A stretch of DNA of 9,120 nt from an uncultured Prevotellaceae bacterium. GTDB lineage: Bacteria > Bacteroidota > Bacteroidia > Bacteroidales > Bacteroidaceae. Each line of letters begins with the position of its first letter. The first letter of the stretch is position 1. Of the stretch, positions 1 through 6,666 are shown one piece after another. The notes beneath the pieces were generated by a model. That model ran no database searches. It saw nothing but the letters and a program-made list of their open reading frames with translations, and had not been told where the DNA came from. The position numbers and the translations under genes were made by a program. The stretch covers positions 1 through 9,120 of the forward strand of contig CACYKX010000134.1 in NCBI GenBank assembly GCA_902775075.1. The letters run 5' to 3'.

Positions 1-453
1 AAAGCACTTATATATATACTTCTGGTTCTTCCGGCAATTCTGTTCCAGTCTTGTCTGATGAACGAAGAAGATAAATTCGATGATTCAGCAGCCAATCGTC
101 TGCAGAAGCGTTTAGAAGAGACCCAGGAAGTTCTGGTCAGTTCAAAATATGGATGGGCATTCGACTACTATCCTGATCGCGAACAGAGTTATGGTGGTTT
201 CAACTATACCGTAAGGTTCACCGAAGACTCTGCCTATGTTGGTAAACTTGGTGCAGACGAGGAGGAAGCTTCTTTGTATAAGATGACCACCAACAACGGT
301 CCGGAGCTATCTTTCGACACCTATAACACCCTGATGCACAAGTATGCCACCCCAAGTTCATCTCGTTATGAAGCATACGACGGCGACTTCGAGTTCATCA
401 TCGACAGTGTAGGCGACGATAAGGTCAAGATACACGGTAATGTACCTGTATAA
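1..453 (+). CDS. DUF4302 lipoprotein, N-terminal fragment (5' end outside window; frame broken at 3' end)
   Basis: This is the N-terminal part of a DUF4302-type surface lipoprotein. The frame is open from base 1, and its first 18 residues form a hydrophobic lipoprotein signal ending in FQSC, with the lipid-bearing Cys encoded at 52-54. The ATG at 58 lies just after that Cys and would remove the signal, so the true start is almost certainly a few codons upstream of the window. An acidic stretch (NEED) follows the Cys, as in many Bacteroidota lipoproteins exported to the cell surface. Family-like segments follow: SSKYGWAFDYYPD, YGGFNYTVRF, SLYKMTTNNGPELSFDTYN and YDGDFEFIIDSVGDDKVKIHG. The frame then ends abruptly at TAA 451-453 inside the conserved domain. 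The rest of the domain continues in another frame from about 440, so this is one half of a frameshifted gene. DUF4302 proteins usually sit in SusC/D loci; their biochemical function is not known. The family assignment is from remembered motifs. Confidence 0.8.
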   Translation, partial: KALIYILLVLPAILFQSCLMNEEDKFDDSAANRLQKRLEETQEVLVSSKYGWAFDYYPDREQSYGGFNYTVRFTEDSAYVGKLGADEEEASLYKMTTNNGPELSFDTYNTLMHKYATPSSSRYEAYDGDFEFIIDSVGDDKVKIHGNVPV

Positions 454-1600
454 ACTCACCGAGCCTGCAGAAAAATACCTGGAGAAGGTAGAGAAAGAAC
501 AAGCAGAGTTCGCATTCTCAGGTTTGGAAGGCAAGAACGGAGAAGAATCCGTTTCAGTAAGTCTCGATGCGTATGACAGACAAGCATCCTATCTCTATTG
601 TCCGGACAGCACCGAAGACGCGTCAGCCTTCATCTTCTCCGACAAAGGTATCCGTTTCTACAAGCCAATCACTGTGAACGGCGAGTCAGACTACGACTTT
701 GAGTATCATGCCGACAATGCCACCTTTACAGGAGTGAACAACCCATCATTGGTATTGAAGGGCATCCTCTCTCCGGAATATGTCGTCAATGCATTGAACG
801 GATCCGTAGGTTTTGGCAATGGTGCATCGAGTAGAACCGTAGAAATCGCAAATCTAGATCAGTTCACCTTCTCTACCGAAGACAGCTGGTTGAAGGTAAC
901 AGCAGACAAGAACACCCTAACGATCTCAGTAGAAGCCAACAATACCGGCGATTGTCGTATGGGTACCATCCTTGTGAAGTCAGCCGGAAGCGAAGCCACC
1001 CTTACCGTTGTCCAGGCCGATCCTGACGAAAACTTCGTAGGCATCTACGACTACGGATATTACGATTCCGAGGATAGTCCTACATTCGGTTATGGCAGAC
1101 TCACCAAGGTAGCCGACAAGAAGTACAAGTTCTCGGTCACCATGGCAGTAGGAAGTTTGAAGGTACCGATGGAAATTCCATTGACCTATAACCCTGATAA
1201 TGCCACATTCTACTGGCAGAGTGGTCAGATTGTCAGTCCAGAGACCGTATTAGGCTATTATGTATTTGCAGGATTCCTCAATACAGAATTCTCTAATTGG
1301 ACCCAGTTCAGCACCGACTATTATGCCACATTCGCCATGCAGAACGACAAAGACAACGGCACCTATTCCGTTATCGGCGGTAAGTTCGGCAACGAAGAAA
1401 TCGGCGGCGTCCTGATAGGAACCCTGAATGGTCCTGAAGTCAGTTCCACTAACTATGCAGGATATATCGAATTCCTTCAGGGTCTCAAGATCTTAAAAGA
1501 ATCAGGAGCATCTTCTAAGCAAAAGTTGCAGAAATTGGTACGTTCAAGAAAATACAGGCCTTTAGCAAAGAATAATTTTAAGAAGAACATAAAGTTATAA
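440..1600 (+). CDS. DUF4302 lipoprotein, C-terminal fragment with BACON-like domain (frameshifted from 1-453)
   Basis: This frame continues the protein begun at 1-453. Its first residues, MYLYKLTEPAEKYLEKV, look like an internal DUF4302 segment, not a protein N-terminus, and there is no signal peptide. Residues 1 to about 118 complete the DUF4302 region. Residues about 123-193 resemble a BACON domain: W150, the N167-G170 turn, R173-G175 and a final V-V-Q192. Residues about 200-332 form a beta-rich module also found in the next gene, followed by a Lys/Arg-rich tail (355-386). The frame overlaps the upstream stop by 14 nt. If the ATG at 440 were used by re-initiation, the product would lack a secretion signal and should stay in the cytoplasm, so the gene is probably inactive unless the break is a sequencing error. 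The intact protein would have been about 530-540 residues and probably acted as an accessory binding lipoprotein of an upstream SusC/D system. Confidence 0.75.
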   Translation: MYLYKLTEPAEKYLEKVEKEQAEFAFSGLEGKNGEESVSVSLDAYDRQASYLYCPDSTEDASAFIFSDKGIRFYKPITVNGESDYDFEYHADNATFTGVNNPSLVLKGILSPEYVVNALNGSVGFGNGASSRTVEIANLDQFTFSTEDSWLKVTADKNTLTISVEANNTGDCRMGTILVKSAGSEATLTVVQADPDENFVGIYDYGYYDSEDSPTFGYGRLTKVADKKYKFSVTMAVGSLKVPMEIPLTYNPDNATFYWQSGQIVSPETVLGYYVFAGFLNTEFSNWTQFSTDYYATFAMQNDKDNGTYSVIGGKFGNEEIGGVLIGTLNGPEVSSTNYAGYIEFLQGLKILKESGASSKQKLQKLVRSRKYRPLAKNNFKKNIKL

Positions 1601-1604
1601 GGAA

Positions 1605-2765
1605 ATGAAAAAGATATTCAATATAGCAACACTGCTTGCATTTGTTCTGGTCATCGCTTCTTGTAGCGATGATACAGACAACCCATATGCAAAGCTATCC
1701 ACCCTGAAGGTCATCAGTTCCGACGTCATCTTCAGTGGTGCTGTTGATACAGGAACGGTTGTCGTCGACGCCCAGCAAGGCATCAGTAGTGTAGATTTCA
1801 AGAGCTCATGGGCCAAGGCCAGTGTAGATGGCAACAAGGTGACGGTCATCGCCGAAGCCAACCCGGATTTGGAAGGCCGTTCATCACAACTTACCATCTG
1901 GTCGGGCAAAGACTCCGTACAAGTCACCGTCCAGCAGAGAGGTTTCGCGCTGAAACTCGGATTGGGCAATGCCATCGCCTTCCCTAACAAGACCGATCTG
2001 ACCAAGGAAGTAGAGATCGAGCATTCCACCGATGTATTTTTTACCGCCGATGACGATTGGTTGAGCGCAAAGGTAGAAGGCAACAAACTCTCTATCGAGG
2101 CAGCACCTAACACGACAGGTCATATCCGAGCAACCTATCTGCATTACACCTCAGGAAAAGTCAAAGACTCTATCCAGGTGAACCAAGGAGAATTCTCCGA
2201 TTTGCAAGGTCAGTACTATCTGTTCGGTTATACCGAAGATGAAAACGATCCCGATAAACTCGAGACCATATATTTGCCGGTAGAACTCAAGAAGAGCGGC
2301 AGCAGTTATATCCTAGATATTGCGGCAGCCAAATTGAAGTATCCTGTAGATTTCGATGCCAACACACTGTCGGTAACGATCAGCGGTGGACAGTCACTCG
2401 GAACCTATACCGTGAGCGGCACCAAATACTACGTGTTCTCAGAGATGTTCGACCCAGTATCAGGATATCTTACATGGAGCACAGCAGCCCAGATGACAGC
2501 ACCTTTTGTCTATGATGCAGGCAGCGGTCTTGTAGAAGCCGTATTCAAGGATAACGGAGGCTGGGGAACACATGTAGCCCGTGGCATTTTGCTCGAACTA
2601 TACAAAGCCAACACAGCAACTAGTGCGAACCGTGCAAAGCAATATATCTTAGAGATGCAATATCCATATCTGATAAAGGTTCCTACCTCAGCGAGCTCAT
2701 CTAAAGAAAAGATATTGAATTCAAAGATAAGTACTCCTCTCTCTCTTAAGAGAAATTCTAAGTGA
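1605..2765 (+). CDS. Surface lipoprotein with two BACON-like domains
   Basis: This is an intact 386-residue exported lipoprotein. The signal peptide ends in VIASC, so the mature protein starts at C20. It is followed by SDD, an acidic pattern like the lipoprotein export signals that place Bacteroidota lipoproteins on the cell surface. Two tandem BACON-like beta domains follow. The first is at about 31-112 (W69, N86, G91-R92, VTVQ ending at 110). The second is at about 113-195 (W152, N169-T-T-G172, R175, QVNQ ending at 194). Residues about 201-334 form a beta-rich module matching that of the preceding gene, and the end is a Ser/Lys-rich basic tail. BACON domains are often thought to bind carbohydrate or mucin or to act as spacers, but that is not shown for this protein. 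The start lies 4 nt after the previous stop, which indicates one operon and probable translational coupling. It is the last gene before a strong terminator. No catalytic motif is visible. Confidence 0.85.
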   Translation: MKKIFNIATLLAFVLVIASCSDDTDNPYAKLSTLKVISSDVIFSGAVDTGTVVVDAQQGISSVDFKSSWAKASVDGNKVTVIAEANPDLEGRSSQLTIWSGKDSVQVTVQQRGFALKLGLGNAIAFPNKTDLTKEVEIEHSTDVFFTADDDWLSAKVEGNKLSIEAAPNTTGHIRATYLHYTSGKVKDSIQVNQGEFSDLQGQYYLFGYTEDENDPDKLETIYLPVELKKSGSSYILDIAAAKLKYPVDFDANTLSVTISGGQSLGTYTVSGTKYYVFSEMFDPVSGYLTWSTAAQMTAPFVYDAGSGLVEAVFKDNGGWGTHVARGILLELYKANTATSANRAKQYILEMQYPYLIKVPTSASSSKEKILNSKISTPLSLKRNSK

Positions 2766-2782
2766 TCTTAGGATTATAATTC

Positions 2783-2830
2783 GCGTAAAGGGGTCAACCA
2801 TATTATGTGGTTGACCCCGTCTTTTTACGC
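2783..2830. terminator. Strong intrinsic terminator, probably bidirectional
   Basis: A perfect 11-bp stem, GGGGTCAACCA (2790-2800) with TGGTTGACCCC (2808-2818), encloses a 7-nt loop and is followed by GTCTTTTT. Outer arms GCGTAAA (2783-2789) and TTTACGC (2824-2830) are also complementary, so the whole 48-nt element can fold as one long interrupted hairpin and provides A-rich and T-rich sides on both strands. It lies 17 nt after the stop of the BACON lipoprotein gene and ends that operon. Its distal end runs directly into the first 22-bp tandem repeat. Confidence 0.9.
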
Positions 2831-2938
2831 AGTTAACTTCATCGGCTTATGCAGTTAACTTCATCGGCTTATGCAGTTAACTTCATCAGCTTACGTAGTT
2901 AACTTCGTAAGCCTACGCAGTTAACTTCGTAAGAAAGC
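2829..2938. repeat. Five contiguous 22-bp tandem repeats
   Basis: Five units of exactly 22 bp sit head to tail at 2829-2850, 2851-2872, 2873-2894, 2895-2916 and 2917-2938. Every unit contains AGTTAACTTC with the palindrome GTTAAC. Units 1 and 2 are identical; unit 3 differs by two bases; units 4 and 5 diverge more, with CGTAAG replacing CATCGG. There are no spacers, so this is not a CRISPR array. Each AGTTAACTT can sit in the loop of a short hairpin formed across the boundary of adjacent units. The best is GCTTACG (2889-2895) with CGTAAGC (2906-2912). The role is unknown: it could be a slipped-strand repeat, a protein-binding array, or a dispersed intergenic repeat of this genome. Confidence 0.9.
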
Positions 2939-3213
2939 GTCTTTGGTAACGTGAAAACAAGATATATACAAGAATATAGCAAAATTAACATTCGTTGAGG
3001 AAAAAGGCGTGGAAATGTATGTGTATACAAGTAATATTTACGTACAAAGCGATATTGCGAGGAAAGAAAGTCGAAAATGAAAGAATGATGCATAAAACAC
3101 ATCTTTGGTTTTCAAAATGTAACAAAAAACCACATAAAAGTATCATATTATCCTCATTTTACCCCTCTGAACAGTTAATAAAAGTAAAAAATAGTAGGTT
3201 TTAATTAAGATTA
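2939..3213. other. AT-rich intergenic stretch, no gene recognised
   Basis: This stretch between the tandem repeats and the susC promoter contains no convincing gene. A 69-codon + frame from 2995 needs a TTG start and encodes a basic, low-complexity peptide. A 67-codon minus-strand frame (2899-3102) overlaps the repeats and resembles no protein family. The sequence is A-rich, with small palindromes such as GTATAC near 3023. It may hold a binding site for a regulator of the downstream SusC/D operon, but I cannot identify one. Confidence 0.5.
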
Positions 3214-3245
3214 TTTGTTGGGTTAATAAAGTTGTTATACTTTTG
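3214..3245 (+). promoter_or_regulatory. Bacteroidota-type promoter of the susC/susD operon
   Basis: TTTG at 3214-3217 is followed after 20 nt by TACTTTTG at 3238-3245. This is a full match to the -33 TTTG / -7 TAnnTTTG pattern used by the primary sigma factor of Bacteroidota. Transcription would start at about 3250-3253, leaving a leader of roughly 165-170 nt before the susC start codon. It is the only + strand site upstream of susC where I see both elements at correct spacing. Confidence 0.75.
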
Positions 3246-3249
3246 CAAA

Positions 3250-3418
3250 GTGTTAAAACTTCAAAAGAGACGAGAAAAACTCTTAGAAGCGATCAAGTAG
3301 TTTTATGATCTTGTATTACGAGAGAGATTTTTAGTAGCGAGATTTGAGGACTGTTTTAGAATAGCGAAGATTTATTTTTATTTTTTTTATACTTAACTTT
3401 TTAAGAGAGAGAGATTTT
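3250..3418 (+). promoter_or_regulatory. Long 5' leader of susC with a repeated GA-rich/T4 element
   Basis: The predicted transcript has an untranslated leader of about 170 nt. The 12-mer GAGAGAGATTTT appears twice, at 3320-3331 and at 3407-3418 directly against the ATG, where the purine-rich part acts as the ribosome-binding region. AAAACTCTT near 3276-3284 is partly complementary to both copies. Weak hairpins are possible at 3291-3310 (GATCA/TGATC) and 3392-3405 (CTTAA/TTAAG), and a T-rich tract lies at 3371-3389. Leaders of this kind in susC genes can be targets for small RNAs or RNA-binding proteins, but no known riboswitch is recognised here. Confidence 0.4.
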
Positions 3419-6400
3419 ATGGAAAAAAGACTAACCATGTTTTTAGCCTGCTTATTCCTAAGTTTAGGAATGGCACTGGCTCAGACACAGTTTAGTGGTA
3501 CCGTAGTATCTGCAGAAGATGGTCAGCCAATTATTGGTGCATCTATCAAAGTAGTAGGTACTAAGACTGGTACAGTCACTAACATTGATGGTGACTTCTC
3601 ATTGTCTGCTGCTGCAGGCGCAAAGCTTGAAATTTCATACATTGGTATGAAGAGCAAGACTGTAACAGCGAAAGCCAACATGAAAATTGCTTTGGAGGCT
3701 GACAACCATTCATTGGATGAGGTTATGGTTGTAGCTTATGGTACTCAGAAGCGTTCTCAAATCACGGGTTCCGCTGCAGAGGTGAAATCTTCGGATATCA
3801 GTAAGCACATTGCTTCTACAGCAACAAGTGCATTAGGAGGTAAAGTTGCTGGTGTTCAGTTGCTTTCTTCTTCTGGTGAGCCAGGTACTGCTCCTAAGAT
3901 CCGTATCCGTGGTATTGGTTCTTATTCAGCAAGTTCTGCACCTCTTTATATCCTTGATGGTGCTCCTTATGATGGTGATATTTCATCTATCAACCCTACT
4001 GATATTGAGTCAATGACAGTATTGAAAGATGCTGCCGCATCTGCAATCTACGGTTCTCGTGGTGCTAATGGTGTTGTCATCCTTACCACAAAGAAAGCTC
4101 GTGGCGCTCATGATGCAAAGATTACTGTTGATGCAAAGTGGGGTTCTAACCATCGTGAGTTACCTCGCTATGATTTGATCACAGACCCAGGTCAGTATTA
4201 TGAGACTTTCTATAGAGCTATGTTTAACTCTCAGTATTATCATGGTAAATCTGAAGAAGAATCTTATGCATATGCTAACAATAACCTCTTCGACAGTAAG
4301 AATGGTGGTTTAGGTTATAATGTATATACTGTTCCTGAAGGTGAAACTCTTATTGGTAAAGACTTCAAGTTGAACCCTAATGCTAAGTTAGGTTATTCAG
4401 ATGGTAAGTATTACTATACACCGGACAACTACTATGATATGATTAACAATAGTTCATTCCGTCAGGAATACAATGTTAATATCAATGGTGCTTCAGATCG
4501 TTTGTCTTACTATGCAAGTTTAGGTTATTTGAAAGATGGTGGTATCGTTGCAAATTCAGATATGCAGCGTTATACAGCCCGTACCAATGTTGAATATCAG
4601 GCAAAGAAATGGTTGAAGTTCGCATCTAATATGAGTTTTGCTCGCACCGATGCCAATTCTCCTTCATTTAGCGATAAAACATATGGATCAAGCTCAAACA
4701 TGTTCTATATTGCAAATATGTTGGCACCAATCTATCCATTGTATGTTCGTGATGCAACAGGAGCTATTATGACAAATGCGCTTGGTAGCCCTGTTTACGA
4801 TGCAAACCAGACCAACTTTACTCGTCCTGCAATTATGGGTAATGCGATACGTGATAATATGTATGACCGCTCAAATCGTACTATTGATCAATTCACAGGT
4901 AACTGGGTAGCAACTGTAACACCGGTAGATGGTCTTGACCTTGTTGCTAATCTTACAGCATGGTCTTACAATAAGTATGACAAGTATTTGTATAGCCGTT
5001 TTGGTTCTGGCTCTAGTGTAGATGGTCAGACTGAGGCTGAATTGGATAGAAAACTGTCTTTGAACCAGATCTATACTGCAAATTACAATAAGGAGTTTGG
5101 TAAGCATAGCATTAGCGCATTGCTTGGTTATGAGCACTATATGTTGAAGAAGCAAGACTTGACAGGTAAGAACGACCATCTATACGATCCGTTTATCGGA
5201 GAATTGGACAATGCACATGGCCATAAGAAAGAGCGTGCGGAATCATCATCAGATGAACTTTATCGCGATGGCTTCTTCTTCCGTGGTGACTATAATTATG
5301 ATGATACCTATTTTGGTGAGGTTTCTGTTCGTCGTGACGGTTCTTCTATCTTTGCTCCGGGTCATCGTTGGGGTACATTCTGGTCTGCATCTGCAGGTTG
5401 GATGATCTCTAAAGAGAAATGGTTCAAGGCATCTTGGGTTGATCTTTTGAAACTGAAATTAAGTTATGGTGAGCAGGGAAATGATTATTTCCTTGATGCT
5501 TTAGGTAATCTTGAATTCCATCCTTGGACTGATAAGTACACAGCTTCTTATAATGAAGATTCTGGTGAATATTCTCTTATTCAGTCTTATGTAGGAAATG
5601 ATAACCTGACATGGGAGAAGAGTGGTGAACTTAACTTTGGTGTAGATTTCGCATTCTTCCACAATCGTTTGTCTGGTAGCTTAGAGGTTTTCTCAAAGAA
5701 GACTCGTGACTTGCTTTATGACAAGACATTGCCTTTGTCTTCAGGTTATTCAGTAGCTACATATCCTGCAAATATTGGTGCAATGACCAATAAGGGTATT
5801 GAGTTCTCTGTAAATGGTGATATTGTTAGAAATCAGAATGTTACTTGGAGCGTAAACTTCAATGCAACACACGTTAAGACAAAGATGACAGAACTTGATC
5901 CTTCTATCTCTGCAGAAGGCTTGAAGGGTAGTTCTTCAATCTTGAGAGTTGGTGGTTCTCGCTATGAGGCTTATATGTATAAGTCTGCAGGTGTTAACCA
6001 TGAAAACGGTCTTCCATTATATTACATGGACGAAAAAGACAAAGATGGTAATGTTACAGTGACAACAACAACAGATCTTACTAAAGCTACTAAATATGAC
6101 TTAGGTGATGTTCTTCCTGATGTTTATGGTGGTTTCGGTACTACCTTGAACTTGAAGCAGGGCATTGACTTTAGTATCCAGTTCTCTTATCAGTTAGGCG
6201 GTAGAATTTATGATGGTGTTTATCAGCAGTATATGCATGGTGGTGAGTCTTCCGGTATTGCAATGCATAAAGACCTGCTTAATGCTTGGAGTGCAGAGAA
6301 TCCAACAAGTAACATTCCTCGTTTGAGTACTGTTGATGCCGATAACCAGAGTATTGGTGCACAGACTGCAGTTGATACATACTTGACAAGTTCAAATTAT

Positions 6401-6643
6401 TTGAATTTGAATAATGTAACATTGGGTTATACTTTGCCAAAGGCATTGGTAAATCGTCTCGCAATGTCAAATCTTCGAATCTATGTAGCAGGTGAGAACT
6501 TGTTCTTGCTTTCTGCTCGTAAGGGATTTGACCCTCGTACATCTCTTGGCGTAGGTACCTTTACTTCTGGTGCTGCTTTGATTTCTGGTGGTGGTTACGC
6601 TGCAATGAGATCAATTACCGCAGGTATCCAGTTGACATTCTAA
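3419..6643 (+). CDS. susC: SusC/RagA-family TonB-linked outer membrane protein
   Basis: This is a TonB-dependent outer-membrane transporter of the SusC/RagA family. It imports oligosaccharides or peptides captured by its SusD partner, using energy passed on by TonB. The start is supported by the GA-rich region at 3405-3414 and by a signal peptide (residues 1-21, cleavage ALA|QTQ). Domains in order: a carboxypeptidase-D-regulatory-like beta domain (about 24-95), a TonB box (SLDEVMVVAYGTQ, 98-110), a plug (about 111-226) with PKIRIRGIGS, PLYILDGAPYDGDISSIN and the family hallmark AASAIYGSRGANGVVILTTKK, then a large beta barrel ending in a terminal Phe (ITAGIQLTF), as expected for BAM-assembled barrels. 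The length of 1074 residues is normal. There is no N-terminal secretin/STN domain, so it should not signal through an anti-sigma factor. It forms an operon with the susD-like gene 23 nt downstream. The substrate cannot be told from the sequence. The symbol is used as a family name only. Confidence 0.97.
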   Translation: MEKRLTMFLACLFLSLGMALAQTQFSGTVVSAEDGQPIIGASIKVVGTKTGTVTNIDGDFSLSAAAGAKLEISYIGMKSKTVTAKANMKIALEADNHSLDEVMVVAYGTQKRSQITGSAAEVKSSDISKHIASTATSALGGKVAGVQLLSSSGEPGTAPKIRIRGIGSYSASSAPLYILDGAPYDGDISSINPTDIESMTVLKDAAASAIYGSRGANGVVILTTKKARGAHDAKITVDAKWGSNHRELPRYDLITDPGQYYETFYRAMFNSQYYHGKSEEESYAYANNNLFDSKNGGLGYNVYTVPEGETLIGKDFKLNPNAKLGYSDGKYYYTPDNYYDMINNSSFRQEYNVNINGASDRLSYYASLGYLKDGGIVANSDMQRYTARTNVEYQAKKWLKFASNMSFARTDANSPSFSDKTYGSSSNMFYIANMLAPIYPLYVRDATGAIMTNALGSPVYDANQTNFTRPAIMGNAIRDNMYDRSNRTIDQFTGNWVATVTPVDGLDLVANLTAWSYNKYDKYLYSRFGSGSSVDGQTEAELDRKLSLNQIYTANYNKEFGKHSISALLGYEHYMLKKQDLTGKNDHLYDPFIGELDNAHGHKKERAESSSDELYRDGFFFRGDYNYDDTYFGEVSVRRDGSSIFAPGHRWGTFWSASAGWMISKEKWFKASWVDLLKLKLSYGEQGNDYFLDALGNLEFHPWTDKYTASYNEDSGEYSLIQSYVGNDNLTWEKSGELNFGVDFAFFHNRLSGSLEVFSKKTRDLLYDKTLPLSSGYSVATYPANIGAMTNKGIEFSVNGDIVRNQNVTWSVNFNATHVKTKMTELDPSISAEGLKGSSSILRVGGSRYEAYMYKSAGVNHENGLPLYYMDEKDKDGNVTVTTTTDLTKATKYDLGDVLPDVYGGFGTTLNLKQGIDFSIQFSYQLGGRIYDGVYQQYMHGGESSGIAMHKDLLNAWSAENPTSNIPRLSTVDADNQSIGAQTAVDTYLTSSNYLNLNNVTLGYTLPKALVNRLAMSNLRIYVAGENLFLLSARKGFDPRTSLGVGTFTSGAALISGGGYAAMRSITAGIQLTF

Positions 6644-6666
6644 TATAAACGTAAAATAGAACTCAT

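Noticed and set aside
58..453. ATG at 58 as the start of the first gene
   Set aside because: The open frame continues upstream with a clear lipoprotein signal ending in Cys at 52-54, so a start at 58 would remove it.
440..453. Programmed ribosomal frameshift joining the two DUF4302 frames
   Set aside because: No slippery heptamer, homopolymer or downstream stem is visible near the overlap; an indel explains it better.
1595..2113. 172-codon minus-strand open frame within the BACON lipoprotein gene
   Set aside because: It lies opposite a well-supported lipoprotein gene, its product is Ser/Thr/Leu-rich with no recognisable family, and it has no promoter or ribosome-binding context.
2829..2938. 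Possible CRISPR array
   Set aside because: The units are contiguous 22-mers with no unique spacers, and no cas gene is near.
2980..2987. Minus-strand TAATTTTG resembling a -7 element
   Set aside because: There is no TTTG at suitable spacing on that strand and no gene to serve.
2995..3204. 69-codon + frame between repeats and susC promoter
   Set aside because: It requires a TTG start, encodes a basic low-complexity peptide, has no family likeness, and lies in AT-rich upstream sequence.
3371..3389. T-rich tract in the susC leader as an attenuator
   Set aside because: No stable GC-containing stem precedes it, so intrinsic termination there is not supported.
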